From a bacterium (GTDB taxonomy: Bacteria > BMS3Abin14), in the NCBI GenBank assembly GCA_022865845.1, contig JALHUC010000505.1, positions 1 to 8,943 of the forward strand: a stretch of 8,943 nucleotides of DNA, written 5' to 3'. The position numbers were made by a program, and so were the translations under genes. Below are positions 1 through 7,796 of this stretch, piece by piece (the stretch's first letter is position 1; every line of letters starts with the position of its first letter). The notes under the pieces were generated by a model. The model saw only the letters and a program-made list of their open reading frames with translations. It did no database searches and was not told the DNA's origin.

Positions 1-21
1 AAATCGGCCCCAATTGAAAAG

Positions 22-3000
22 CTAAGGCGCCGAAGCACATTGGGGACCATCCGCTCCTGTGTCCTCTTCATGATCACCATCTCCGTTGCTTTCCGATCCC
101 TTGAACAGTTCATAATAGGCCAGGGGCACGGCCAGCAGGGTCAGGAAGGTCGATGCCATGGCACCGGACATCATGGCAATGGCAAGGCCCTGAAATATCG
201 GGTCAAAGTACATCACCACAGACCCCACCATAACCGCGGCGGCGGTGAGGATGATAGGCCTGGATCTGACGGTGCCGGCCTTGATGACCGCTTCGGCAAG
301 CCCTCCCGTCGACTTTTCCTCCATCTGGATGAAGTCCACAAGGAGGATGGAGTTTCTCACCACGATCCCGGCCAGGGCGATGAACCCGATCATTGAAGTG
401 GCGGTGAAAAAGGTCCCCATGAGCCAGTGGGCGGGAAGGATCCCCACCAGTGTCAGGGGTATGGGGAGCATGATGACCAGCGGTATGGAAAAGCTCCTGA
501 ACCAGGCCACCACAAGAATATAGATGAGGATGAGAACGGCTCCAAAGGCGATGCCCAGGTCCCGGAACACTTCGTAGGTGATCTGCCATTCACCGTCCCA
601 CTTCATGGTGTAGCGGTCCTCCAGAGAAGGTTGCTCGGAAAAGTACTGTTCCAGCTCGTACCCTTCCGGGAGTGCCAGCTGTGCGACGCGGTCCTTCATG
701 TTCAAAATAGCGTAGACGGGGCTCTCCTGGGTACCGGCAACGTCCCCGATGACGTAGGTCACACGCTTGAGGTTCTTGTGGTAGATGGCACGGTTCTGGA
801 CGGTACTGGTGACCTGGACCAGTTCTCCTATGGGAACAAGGGATCCGTTTCTCGACGGTACTTTAAGGGTTTTCAGGATGTTGGCGTCTGAACGGTCCTC
901 GACGGACATTCTCAGGTTTATCTCTACAGGCTCCTTCTCCTCGGGCAGGTGGAGAATACCGGTATTCATGCCGGCAAGGGCCATGCGCAAAGTCCGGGCT
1001 ACGTCCTCGGTGGCCACTCCGCTGAGAGCTGCCTTCTCCTTATCCACTTCGAACACGAGCCTTGGCTGCTGATCCTCCACGTACCAGTCCACATCCACGA
1101 CACCCGGCGTTTCCTCGAAAATTTTCCGGATATCCCGGGCGATCTCGATCTGGCGCTCGCTGTCCGGTCCGTAGATCTCGGCAACGAGAGTGCTCAGGAC
1201 AGGCGGACCTGGGGGGATCTCGGCCACCTTGACCTTTGCGCCGTTTTGTTCGGCGATCTCGGTGAGTCTGGGGCGCAACTGTTTGGCAAGGTCGTGGCTC
1301 TGTGCGCTTCGCTCGTTTTTCTCGACGAAGTTCACCTGGATGTCGGCGAGGTTGGCCCCGCCCCTGAGGTAATAGTGCCTGACAAGGCCGTTGAAGTTAT
1401 AGGGAGAGGCTGCACCCACATAGGACTGGTAGTGACGGACCTGTGGTACGGTCTTGAGGTATTCCGACATTTCCCTGGTGACGGCAGCCGTCTGCTCCAG
1501 AGTCGTTCCCTCGGGCATGTCTATAATGACCTGAAGCTCGCTTTTGTTGTCGAAGGGCAGCATCTTCATGGTCACCTTCTTCAAGGGGACGAGGGCTACG
1601 GCCATAAGGAGCAGCACCCCCACCACGGCCAGGGCCGACAGACGCAGGACCCTGCTTTTGACAAAAGGCCTCAAGGCTTTCTCGTACAGGCTGTCAAGAC
1701 GGCTGCCCTTTTCCTCGCCTGTTTCACCGGTGTGCTTAGATCTGCCAAGCACCTTGAAACTGAGCCAGGGGCTGACGGTGAACGCCACCAGCAGAGAGAA
1801 GATCATGGCCACCGACGCACCTACCGGGATGGGCCGCATGTAGGGTCCCATGAGCCCGGAAACGAAGGCCATGGGAAGGAGGGCCGCGATGACGGCGAAT
1901 GTGGCCAGGATAGTTGGATTGCCCACCTCGTCCACGGCATAAATGGCCCTTAATTTATCGGGCCCGGATCTTTTAAAGTGCCGGTGAATGTTCTCCACCA
2001 CCACAATTGCGTCGTCAACGAGTATCCCGATGGAAAAGATCAGGGCAAAGAGGGTCACCCGGTTGAGTGTGTAGCCCAGCAGGTAGTTGACGAACATGGT
2101 AAGGGCCAGGGTCACGGGGACTGCCACGGCCACGACGACAGCCTCGCGCCACCCCAGGAACAGGGCCATGAGTATGATCACAGAGATCGTGGCAATGAGC
2201 ATGTGTTTGAGCAGTTCGTCCGATTTCTCCTTGGCCGTCTCTCCGTAGTTCCTGGTCACAGTTACCTTTACCTCCGAGGGGAGGACCGTGCCCTTGAGGG
2301 ACTGGACTTTTGCCAGGAGCCTGTTGGAAAGCAGGGTGGCGTTGGTGCCCTTCTTTTTGGATATGGCCACTGTGACTGCCTCGAACTGCCCGGATCTGAC
2401 GACCGGATCTTCCTCGCTGGAGGCGGGGCCGTGGCCCATGAAGACGTAATCGACGGGCTCCTCCGGTCCATCAGTGATGTCGGCCACGTCCCTTAGGAAG
2501 ACGGGCCGTCCAGCCCACTGGCCCACCACAACGCTCCCCACCTCCTCGGCGCTCGTCAGGAACCCGCCGGTCTCGACGAGGTACTCGACGTTACCGGACT
2601 GGAAGCTTCCGGAAGGGAGTATGGTGTTGGATTGGCTCAGAGCTCCCAGGATGAGCATGGGAGACTGGTTGTAGGCGCTGAGCCTTCCCGGTTCCAGGGT
2701 GACCCGGACCTGGCGCTGCTGACCTCCGATGAGTTCTATCTCGCTAACGTCCCGGTCCTGTTTCAGATCGCTGCGCAGTTCCTCGGAGATGCGCCTGAGC
2801 TGGTAGCCGGAATACACCTCTGACCACAGTGTGAGCGCCAGCGTAGGGACGTCATCGATGCTCTTGGGACGGATGACCGGTTCGGTGATCCCTGCGGGGA
2901 TGGTCCCGTAGTTGGGCATGAGTTTGGTGTAGAGGTTGACCAGGCTCTTTTCCATATCCTCGCCCACTTTGAACCGGACGATGGTCAGGTTCTGCCCTGG

Positions 3001-3273
3001 CTGAGCAATAGAGTACACATACTCGACGCCCTTCACTTCCCACAGGAGACGCTCCAGGGGACGGGTGACCCGCTGCTCCACCTCTTCGGGGGTGGCTCCG
3101 GGGAACCCGACAAAGACGTCCACCATGGGGATGACGATCTGGGGTTCCTCTTCCCTGGGGATGACGCTAACGGCCAGGGCTCCCAGGATGAGGGAGGCGA
3201 TCACGATAATGGGCGTCAGCTTGGAGGTCAGAAACCCCTTGGCGATCCTGCCTGAAATGCCAATGGCTTCCAT
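22..3273 (-). CDS. RND-family efflux permease (AcrB/AcrD/AcrF type), inner-membrane pump of a tripartite system
   Basis: Full-length RND transporter, 1083 residues, close to the usual 1020-1080. It would use the proton gradient to drive substrates from periplasm or inner membrane into the outer-membrane channel. Visible layout: TM1 about 18-38 followed by PREEEPQI (39-46); first large periplasmic domain about 45-355; TM2-TM6 about 357-508; TM7 about 543-563; second periplasmic domain about 570-900; TM8-TM12 about 904-1054. The TM4 motif [11 protein letters not shown] carries the Asp pair (420-421) that relays protons in AcrB. In TM10 the motif [11 protein letters not shown] has Arg973 where AcrB has Lys940. 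A hydrophilic acidic tail (1055-1083) ends the protein. The ATG follows GGAGGA (3286-3281) with 7 nt spacing and lies 1 nt after the adaptor stop, so the two are co-translated. Family is certain; substrate (drug, solvent, metal, metabolite) is not predictable, though the intact DD motif and hydrophobic character favour the hydrophobe/amphiphile group over heavy-metal pumps. Confidence 0.96.
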   Translation of the reverse strand: MEAIGISGRIAKGFLTSKLTPIIVIASLILGALAVSVIPREEEPQIVIPMVDVFVGFPGATPEEVEQRVTRPLERLLWEVKGVEYVYSIAQPGQNLTIVRFKVGEDMEKSLVNLYTKLMPNYGTIPAGITEPVIRPKSIDDVPTLALTLWSEVYSGYQLRRISEELRSDLKQDRDVSEIELIGGQQRQVRVTLEPGRLSAYNQSPMLILGALSQSNTILPSGSFQSGNVEYLVETGGFLTSAEEVGSVVVGQWAGRPVFLRDVADITDGPEEPVDYVFMGHGPASSEEDPVVRSGQFEAVTVAISKKKGTNATLLSNRLLAKVQSLKGTVLPSEVKVTVTRNYGETAKEKSDELLKHMLIATISVIILMALFLGWREAVVVAVAVPVTLALTMFVNYLLGYTLNRVTLFALIFSIGILVDDAIVVVENIHRHFKRSGPDKLRAIYAVDEVGNPTILATFAVIAALLPMAFVSGLMGPYMRPIPVGASVAMIFSLLVAFTVSPWLSFKVLGRSKHTGETGEEKGSRLDSLYEKALRPFVKSRVLRLSALAVVGVLLLMAVALVPLKKVTMKMLPFDNKSELQVIIDMPEGTTLEQTAAVTREMSEYLKTVPQVRHYQSYVGAASPYNFNGLVRHYYLRGGANLADIQVNFVEKNERSAQSHDLAKQLRPRLTEIAEQNGAKVKVAEIPPGPPVLSTLVAEIYGPDSERQIEIARDIRKIFEETPGVVDVDWYVEDQQPRLVFEVDKEKAALSGVATEDVARTLRMALAGMNTGILHLPEEKEPVEINLRMSVEDRSDANILKTLKVPSRNGSLVPIGELVQVTSTVQNRAIYHKNLKRVTYVIGDVAGTQESPVYAILNMKDRVAQLALPEGYELEQYFSEQPSLEDRYTMKWDGEWQITYEVFRDLGIAFGAVLILIYILVVAWFRSFSIPLVIMLPIPLTLVGILPAHWLMGTFFTATSMIGFIALAGIVVRNSILLVDFIQMEEKSTGGLAEAVIKAGTVRSRPIILTAAAVMVGSVVMYFDPIFQGLAIAMMSGAMASTFLTLLAVPLAYYELFKGSESNGDGDHEEDTGADGPQCASAP

Positions 3274-3274
3274 G

Positions 3275-4405
3275 TCAGTTTCCTCCGCCCTGGCTGCTGG
3301 AAGGTGTCAGGATGCCGCCGTCGACAGCTTTATCCAGATTCCCTGTGACAATGGTGTCCCCGGCCGTAAGACCTGAGAGGACCTCCATCATTTCACCATA
3401 ATGCCTTCCCACCCTTATGAGCCTGTATATGACGTGATCGTTGGAATCCACAAGGAATACTCCTGTCAACTGGCCCCGTTTGACAACGGCCGAGACGGGC
3501 ACGAGCAGCAGGTTCCGGGTACCGGATTGGAACCTTACGGAGCCGTACTGTCCGCTCCGCAGGTCCACACCCGGAACCTCGATCTTGATCACAAAAGTCC
3601 GGGTCCGCGGGTCTACGGTGGGAACCACCTCCACGATCCTGCCTGCGGTCTCGTCGGCGTTGGATGGGACGCGCACCTGTACTTTCATCCCTTCCTCAAC
3701 ACTGTCGAGCATTCGCTCTTCGAAACTGGCCTCCACCAGGCGCGAGGCCCTGTCCTCCAGTTGGAGGAGTGGAACACCGGGCGACGCCATGCTGCCCAGA
3801 TCAGTCATCTTTCCCGTGACAATGCCGTCGATGGAGGAGGTGATCCTGGAAAAGCCCAGGAAGATCTTCGCTTCATCCCAGGATGATTCTGTCCTTTTGA
3901 CCATGGCCTGGGCTTGTTCCACGCCGTGACCGGCCTGATTGGCACGGTTGGCCACGTCGTCCATTTCCTGGGTGGTAATTGCCTTTCCCTCGTACAGCTT
4001 CCGGTACCGCTCGTAGGTCCTGACCGCCAGGTCCTCCTGGTTGCGGGCGGCCTCCAGGGCATGAATGGCTTCATTGTGAGCCTCATCGGCAGTCCGCACT
4101 TTTTCCCGGAGGGCCCGGTCGTCAATGGTCAACAGGAGCTGCCCTGCCTTCACCTTGTCTCCTTCTCTGACCAGCAGCGAGGTGACGGTCCCCATGACGC
4201 GGCTCGAAACAGTACTCGAACTTTTCGGGACCACCGTGCCTGTGGTCTCGTAGCTTTCCGGAACGATCGTAATTTGGACCTGCTGAAGCTCGACGCCTGT
4301 GACCTCCGGGCGGACGATGGGTTTGGCCTCATGGGCAGGGGAACAGGCTCCGACAAGGATGGTTCCGGCGACAGCCGCCGAAAGTAGAATATTTTTTGTA
4401 AGCAT
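3275..4405 (-). CDS. RND efflux periplasmic adaptor subunit (membrane fusion protein), predicted lipoprotein
   Basis: Adaptor linking the RND permease to the outer-membrane channel. With the ATG at 4405 it is 376 residues, normal for the family. The N-terminus is a lipoprotein signal: hydrophobic stretch 5-18 then VGAC with lipidation Cys21. A first biotinyl-lipoyl half (about 55-98, with [20 protein letters not shown]) is followed by an alpha-helical hairpin about 100-180 containing [14 protein letters not shown], the second lipoyl half about 183-218 ([20 protein letters not shown]), then beta-barrel about 220-290 and membrane-proximal domains to the end. The reading frame is open up to a TTG at 4420, but that TTG sits across the upstream gene's stop, and the best Shine-Dalgarno, AAGGAG at 4417-4412, lies inside that extension. 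It is 6 nt from ATG 4405 and 3 nt from ATG 4408, so 4405 is preferred. Second gene of the pump operon. Confidence 0.94.
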   Translation of the reverse strand: MLTKNILLSAAVAGTILVGACSPAHEAKPIVRPEVTGVELQQVQITIVPESYETTGTVVPKSSSTVSSRVMGTVTSLLVREGDKVKAGQLLLTIDDRALREKVRTADEAHNEAIHALEAARNQEDLAVRTYERYRKLYEGKAITTQEMDDVANRANQAGHGVEQAQAMVKRTESSWDEAKIFLGFSRITSSIDGIVTGKMTDLGSMASPGVPLLQLEDRASRLVEASFEERMLDSVEEGMKVQVRVPSNADETAGRIVEVVPTVDPRTRTFVIKIEVPGVDLRSGQYGSVRFQSGTRNLLLVPVSAVVKRGQLTGVFLVDSNDHVIYRLIRVGRHYGEMMEVLSGLTAGDTIVTGNLDKAVDGGILTPSSSQGGGN

Positions 4406-4411
4406 CATTTT

Positions 4412-4417
4412 CTCCTT
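4412..4417 (-). promoter_or_regulatory. Shine-Dalgarno that decides the adaptor start
   Basis: AAGGAG on the minus strand begins on the last base of the upstream gene's TGA stop (4419-4417). It sits 6 nt before ATG 4405 and 3 nt before ATG 4408. Translation of the adaptor is therefore probably coupled to termination of the outer-membrane-factor gene. The longer version starting at TTG 4420 would place this site inside the coding region and can be discarded. Confidence 0.75.
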
Positions 4418-5766
4418 CAATTTTCCGCAAGGTATTCCTGCTCGATGAGGTTGCTCTGAAACATCAGGCGGGCCAGGAAGATCAGGTGGGAGTTGGACTT
4501 GGCCACCAGGTCCGCTCTCGCGGAGTCAAGGGACGTTTGGGCGTCCAGTAACTCCACCACCGTTGCCAGGGAGTTCTCGTAGCGTTTTTGCATCAGCCTC
4601 ACTGTTTCATCAGCCAGGGATAGTCGGGAGGAGGCCAGCTCTTTGCCCCGGGAAGCTTCCTGAACGTTCAGGTAGGCCTGGTTGATACGAAAAATGATCT
4701 CCCTTTTTAACCCGTTGTAATAAGCCTCCGCCTCCAGAAGACTGAATCTGGCATCCGATTCCGCATGGCCCTTCAGTCCTCCGTTATAAATGTCCCAGCG
4801 GATGAAAGCGCTGACCTGGTAGCTGCTTCCCTCTTCGTCCAAAGGGAACTGATGGCTGTTGACCTGGTACGAACCGCCCAGGCCAGCAGTGGGGGAGAAC
4901 CTGGCCGCAGACATGTCGATGTTGAGGCTGGCGTTATGAACCCTTTTGGCCATGGCAAGGAGATCGTCCCGGCTGGAGGATGTCTCTTCGTAGTACTGCA
5001 CCGGTTTGAGGTCAGGCATGGGGATCACTTCATCGGATGCCTCAACCGGGCCGTCCTGTCCCAGGATCAGACCCAGGGTGCGGCTCGCCAGAGAGGTGTT
5101 CTTCTCTGCGGAAACGAGACGTCCCTCATTTTCCTTTACGGATACTTCAGCCCTGAGCAGGTCCGACTCGAGACCCAGCCCCGCTTCCACCCTGGAACGG
5201 GCGATCTCCAGGTGGGATCTGGCGTCCTCGAGACCTTTCCGGGCCACATCGCGGTACCGCCGGCTCGTCTCCCCCCCAATGAACGCTTCCATGACGTCCA
5301 GGAGTACCTTTTTCCTGCTCCTCCCGTAGTCAAGATCCAGGGCCTCGCTTTGTGTTCTTGCCATGTCGATCCCCAGGGATGCTTCCCTGGAATAAAGCGG
5401 CTGCGCAAAGGAAATGGAGGTCATGAAGTCGTCGATGTCATCCGGGTCGTTAAGACTGTCAATGGCAAAGTCGGAAGCCTCGAAGCGGCTCTGGTTCAGT
5501 TTGGAGGAAAAAGCGTAGGTGGGGTTGTCGGTCCTCATATACCTTTCCTCAAGGGTTACCTTAGGCAGGAGATGGCTTTTGGCCGCGCCTACCCGTTCTC
5601 TGGCCGCCTCCATGGAGTTTCCCATGGCCACAAGTTCCGGGTTTTGCTCAAGGGCCAGATGGAAAGCTTCCTGAAGCCCGACCTGTGGGACGTCCGCGCG
5701 GGGGGCAGACGGCAGGAGTAGCACTGCAGCTGCAAGCATCACGATCCGCTTCTTCATCCTGGACAT
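4417..5766 (-). CDS. TolC-family outer-membrane channel (outer membrane factor) of the RND pump
   Basis: Outer-membrane efflux protein of 449 residues, typical for the family. It should trimerise to form the exit duct for the adjacent pump. A Sec signal peptide is clear: basic MSRMKKR, hydrophobic core about 8-20, likely cleavage after PRA at 24. The mature protein shows the family's internal duplication: helix/strand half 1 about 27-240 and half 2 about 260-449. QPLYSREA (122-129) matches WDIYNGGLKG (324-333) as the outer-membrane strand region, and RVEAGLGLESDLLRAE (192-207) matches RYENSLATVVELLDAQ (395-410). An acidic patch NDPDDIDD lies at 106-113. The ATG follows GGAGGT (5781-5776) at 9 nt; an internal ATG at 5757 would be 18 nt away and is less likely. 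First gene of the operon, directly behind the predicted promoter. Confidence 0.94.
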   Translation of the reverse strand: MSRMKKRIVMLAAAVLLLPSAPRADVPQVGLQEAFHLALEQNPELVAMGNSMEAARERVGAAKSHLLPKVTLEERYMRTDNPTYAFSSKLNQSRFEASDFAIDSLNDPDDIDDFMTSISFAQPLYSREASLGIDMARTQSEALDLDYGRSRKKVLLDVMEAFIGGETSRRYRDVARKGLEDARSHLEIARSRVEAGLGLESDLLRAEVSVKENEGRLVSAEKNTSLASRTLGLILGQDGPVEASDEVIPMPDLKPVQYYEETSSSRDDLLAMAKRVHNASLNIDMSAARFSPTAGLGGSYQVNSHQFPLDEEGSSYQVSAFIRWDIYNGGLKGHAESDARFSLLEAEAYYNGLKREIIFRINQAYLNVQEASRGKELASSRLSLADETVRLMQKRYENSLATVVELLDAQTSLDSARADLVAKSNSHLIFLARLMFQSNLIEQEYLAEN

Positions 5767-5821
5767 TTCTCGGGTACCTCCATTACGGGTTGGAAAGTAT
5801 TAATTCACGTGGGCCTAATTA

Positions 5822-5835
5822 ATTGATATACCAAT
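5822..5835. promoter_or_regulatory. Imperfect palindrome at the -10/start site, candidate operator
   Basis: Read on the minus strand the sequence is ATTGGTATATCAAT. It is a 14-bp inverted repeat, ATTG-R-TATA-Y-CAAT, with only one mismatched pair. It overlaps the last base of the -10 and covers the predicted transcription start, where a bound repressor would block the polymerase. A perfect AATTAATT palindrome (5817-5824) abuts it. Efflux operons are commonly controlled by TetR- or MarR-type repressors binding such sites. No regulator gene is in the window, so the assignment is inference; A+T-rich promoters also produce palindromes by chance. Confidence 0.4.
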
Positions 5836-5863
5836 ATATAAGAATATTATAATACAATGTCAA
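5835..5863 (-). promoter_or_regulatory. Sigma70-like promoter of the efflux operon
   Basis: On the minus strand TTGACA (5863-5858) is followed by a 17-bp spacer and TATATA (5840-5835): a consensus -35, ideal spacing and a good -10. Transcription would begin near 5828, about 60 nt before the first gene's ATG. The whole 5817-5860 stretch is strongly A+T-rich compared with its surroundings. No competing -35/-10 pair of this quality is present upstream of the operon. Confidence 0.75.
5845..5854. promoter_or_regulatory. Perfect 10-bp palindrome in the promoter spacer
   Basis: TATTATAATA is identical on both strands and lies between the -35 and -10 of the efflux promoter. It could be a second operator half of the site at 5822-5835 (centres about 21 bp apart, two helical turns) or simply a by-product of A+T-rich spacer sequence. 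Confidence 0.25.
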
Positions 5864-6130
5864 CCCTTGAGTTCATTCTGGTCTGGACGATTTGTTCCAG
5901 GTGTACATTTCCAATGTTCGATGGTACGCCCGCAAAAGGACATGCCAGGCCCTTTTTTGGCTGGGTTTATTAGAAACGGGAAGGTCTGAAAGGAAGAGGT
6001 AACAGCCCCTGAAAGGATAACCGGTTGAGCATCCGAATGCTGGTCTTCCAACCCCCCTGCATTAAAGTATATGGGCCAGGTGGTGCATTGGCAAGAAAAC
6101 AGGGGGAATAGGGAAGGTGGTAGAACGGCA

Positions 6131-6152
6131 AGTGCAGTAGTGCATCAGTGCA
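6131..6152 (+). repeat. Three AGTGCA words at an exact 8-bp period
   Basis: AGTGCA occurs at 6131, 6139 and 6147, separated by the dinucleotides GT and TC. Related GTGCA or TGCAGG words occur nearby at about 6083, 6171 and 6191. This is a very short tandem array, either a decayed microsatellite or chance. No function can be assigned. Confidence 0.5.
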
Positions 6153-6252
6153 GGAGTTCAGTATACTCATGCAGGAAAGACCCGCCACAGGTGCAGGTTC
6201 ACTTCTGCTCTGAATTTCGGGTCTTCATCCCTGATTTCAGTTTTTCCTTCCA

Positions 6253-6368
6253 TCTTCGCTTTGGGGCGTCGCCGACGGCTTCCGTCTTCGTCACGCTACT
6301 TTCGTGACTGCGCCGCGACAAGTCGCCGTGGCAGGCCCGTCTTCGTTTTCAACTTCGCCGTGGCAGGC
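6253..6368. repeat. Degenerate intergenic repeat segment with two identical 14-mers and two small hairpins
   Basis: TCGCCGTGGCAGGC appears twice, identically, at 6323-6336 and 6355-6368 (32-bp offset). CCGTCTTCG appears at 6282-6290 and 6337-6345, and TCTTCG recurs at 6253, 6285 and 6340. Two inverted repeats lie to the left: CGTCG-C-CGACG (6267-6277) and GTCACG-CTACTTT-CGTGAC (6290-6308). The pieces look like a partially decayed copy of a dispersed intergenic repeat rather than coding sequence. An open frame crosses its left part but ends at the second hairpin and has no recognisable protein. Whether other copies exist in the genome cannot be seen from this window. Confidence 0.5.
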
Positions 6369-6430
6369 AAGCACGATTGGATCCAGGCTCCTGCTCATAA
6401 AATTGCTTTTTAACCAGCTCTGAAGTAAAA

Positions 6431-7612
6431 ATGCTCATGGGTTACGATTTCGACACGATCATCGACCGGCGGGACACCCAGTGCCTCAAGTGGGACGGTA
6501 TGGAGGAAAGGTTCGGGGTATCTCCTGAAGACGGCCTCGCCATGTGGGTAGCCGACATGGAGTTCTGTCCGCCCCCGGAGGTCAACGAGGCGCTCCGGCG
6601 CGCTGCTGACCACGGTATTCACGGCTACCCCGGGGGTCTTGTTCTTTACCACGATGCCATAATGAACTGGATGGCTCGCCGTCACGGCTGGGCCGTTGAA
6701 CCGGAGTGGATATTCACTACCCACGGCATCGTCAACGCCGTCAACCTCCTGGTCCAGGCTTTTTGTGAACCTGGTGATCAGGTGGTGGTGCAGCCTCCTG
6801 TCTACTATCCCTTCTTCGGGGCCATCACCGCTAACGGCTGTGAGGTTATAAACAACCAGCTGGTGCAGGTGGACGGCCGCTACAGAATGGATCTGGCAGA
6901 GCTGGACCGCCAGACCGGCCCGGCTACCCGCATGCTGATACTGTGTAGTCCACACAACCCCGGAGGCCGCGTCTGGACCAGGGTGGAGCTTAAGGAACTT
7001 GCCGAGTTCTGTCTTGAACGGGACATTCTCATTGTCTCTGACGAGATCCATCACGACCTGGTGTACGAGGGTTATACACACACCGTTCTCGCCTCCCTGG
7101 GACCGGAGATCGCCAGCCAGGTGATCACCTGCACCTCAGCTTCCAAGACCTTCAACCTGGCCGGGACCATGACCGGAAACGTCATCATCTCCAACGACTC
7201 ACTGAGGCGTCGATTCCAACTCCAGATGGCCCGCTGTGGTATGCATGGTCCCAACAGATTTGGTCCCCTTACGGCAACAGCAGCATACAACCATGGTGAA
7301 AAGTGGCTGGAAGATCTCCTTAAATACCTGCAGGGTAACCGGGACCGGGTGGACAGTGTTGTAAGAGAAAGCCTGCCGGGAGGGACTTCCATGCCCCTGG
7401 AGGGGACTTACCTGGCGTGGCTGGATCTCTGGGGAACAGGCCATTCCATGGAGGAGATCGTCCGCCGTGTTCAGGAAGACGCCCGGCTGGCCCTCAATCA
7501 TGGCCCAACATTCGGGCCGGGGGGTGATCTCCACATGCGCCTCAACTTCGCCTGTCCGCAGTCCATGCTGGACGAGGCCCTTGAGCGGCTGGTGTCAGCG
7601 TTCGGGGTTTAG
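6431..7612 (+). CDS. patB: MalY/PatB family PLP-dependent C-S lyase (putative cystathionine beta-lyase)
   Basis: Fold-type I PLP enzyme of 393 residues, the normal length for MalY/PatB. Family members cleave the C-S bond of cystathionine or cysteine to give pyruvate, ammonia and a thiol. Visible features: FDTIIDRRDTQCLKWD at the N-terminus, MWVADMEF (38-45), YPGG (66-69), PPVYYPF (122-128), SPHNPGGRVW (173-182) with the cofactor-contacting Asn176, SDEIHHDL (203-210) with Asp204 for the pyridine nitrogen, TSASKTFNLAG (235-245) with Schiff-base Lys239, and a C-terminal LNHGPTFGPGG (355-365) and MRLNFACP (369-376) with Arg370 for the substrate carboxylate. All key residues are present, so it should be active. 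The frame is closed by TAA at 6398 and contains no other start before ATG 6431; ATG 6437 is an alternative. Both have only a weak Shine-Dalgarno (GAAG at 6422). It stands alone; the physiological substrate is not fixed by sequence. Confidence 0.93.
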   Translation: MLMGYDFDTIIDRRDTQCLKWDGMEERFGVSPEDGLAMWVADMEFCPPPEVNEALRRAADHGIHGYPGGLVLYHDAIMNWMARRHGWAVEPEWIFTTHGIVNAVNLLVQAFCEPGDQVVVQPPVYYPFFGAITANGCEVINNQLVQVDGRYRMDLAELDRQTGPATRMLILCSPHNPGGRVWTRVELKELAEFCLERDILIVSDEIHHDLVYEGYTHTVLASLGPEIASQVITCTSASKTFNLAGTMTGNVIISNDSLRRRFQLQMARCGMHGPNRFGPLTATAAYNHGEKWLEDLLKYLQGNRDRVDSVVRESLPGGTSMPLEGTYLAWLDLWGTGHSMEEIVRRVQEDARLALNHGPTFGPGGDLHMRLNFACPQSMLDEALERLVSAFGV

Positions 7613-7675
7613 AACGACCCAGGGGCTTTTTGGAACACCATTTTTGAAATGCTGTCCCAGAAGGTGTTTTAACGC

Positions 7676-7705
7676 AAGATGCCCCCTGTCACCAGGGGGC
7701 ATCTT
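7676..7705. terminator. Perfect 13-bp hairpin between convergent genes
   Basis: AAGATGCCCCCTG, loop TCAC, then the exact complement CAGGGGGCATCTT. It is strong, G+C-rich and placed 64 bp after the PatB-type stop, between two genes pointing at each other. That fits a shared terminator. It lacks a proper T tract on either side (only TTA on the plus strand; GCGTTAAAA on the minus), so it may instead protect a 3' end or act with another factor. Confidence 0.6.
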
Positions 7706-7752
7706 ACGGCAGCCCGAATGTTCTGGCGGCCGTATTTTAGAAAGAGAGGGGG

Positions 7753-7784
7753 ACGGCACGCCGACTATCTGTCGGGGCCGTTTT
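7753..7784 (+). terminator. Second hairpin with short T run, possible terminator
   Basis: ACGGC (7753-7757) pairs with GCCGT (7777-7781), and CCGAC (7761-7765) pairs with GTCGG (7771-7775) around a TATCT loop; a small asymmetric internal loop separates the two stems. The plus strand continues with TTTTC from 7781. This could be a back-up terminator for the plus-strand gene, and the same stem lies 13 bp beyond the stop of the minus-strand gene. The T run is short, hence modest confidence. Confidence 0.4.
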
Positions 7785-7796
7785 CGGGTCCGCCCG

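Larger units (their letters stand above)
5871..6430. other. 560-bp stretch without a convincing gene
   Basis: This lies between the divergent efflux operon and the PatB-type gene. Short open frames exist on both strands (63-78 codons), but they overlap one another, lack a good Shine-Dalgarno and have compositions that look non-protein-like. One of them would run into the efflux promoter. I see no tRNA, riboswitch or known small RNA. The left part (5871-6120) shows nothing I can interpret. The middle carries the AGTGCA triplet, and the right part (6253-6368) carries the repeat/hairpin segment listed separately. The promoter of the downstream plus-strand gene must lie in or near its right end; only weak matches are visible. 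Confidence 0.6.

Noticed and set aside
949..1953. Long plus-strand open frame of 334 codons inside the RND gene
   Set aside because: It lies wholly antisense to a clear full-length RND permease, is rich in His/Gly/Arg as expected for the complement of such a gene, and has no recognisable domains.
4765..5721. Plus-strand open frame of 318 codons opposite the TolC-family gene
   Set aside because: Antisense shadow of a well-supported gene; no Shine-Dalgarno and no family resemblance.
5860..6051. Minus-strand 63-codon frame upstream of the efflux operon
   Set aside because: It runs into the -35 of the operon promoter, has no good ribosome binding site and no protein-like features.
6071..6307. 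Plus-strand 78-codon frame in the gene-free stretch
   Set aside because: It crosses the AGTGCA triplet and ends within a hairpin of the repeat segment; composition and lack of Shine-Dalgarno argue against coding.
6253..6368. CRISPR-like array
   Set aside because: Only two copies of a 14-bp repeat with an 18-bp gap, no further units and no cas genes.
6377..6403. Possible promoter TTGGAT/TAAAAT before the PatB-type gene
   Set aside because: The spacer is only 15 bp and both boxes are weak; not strong enough to list as a feature.
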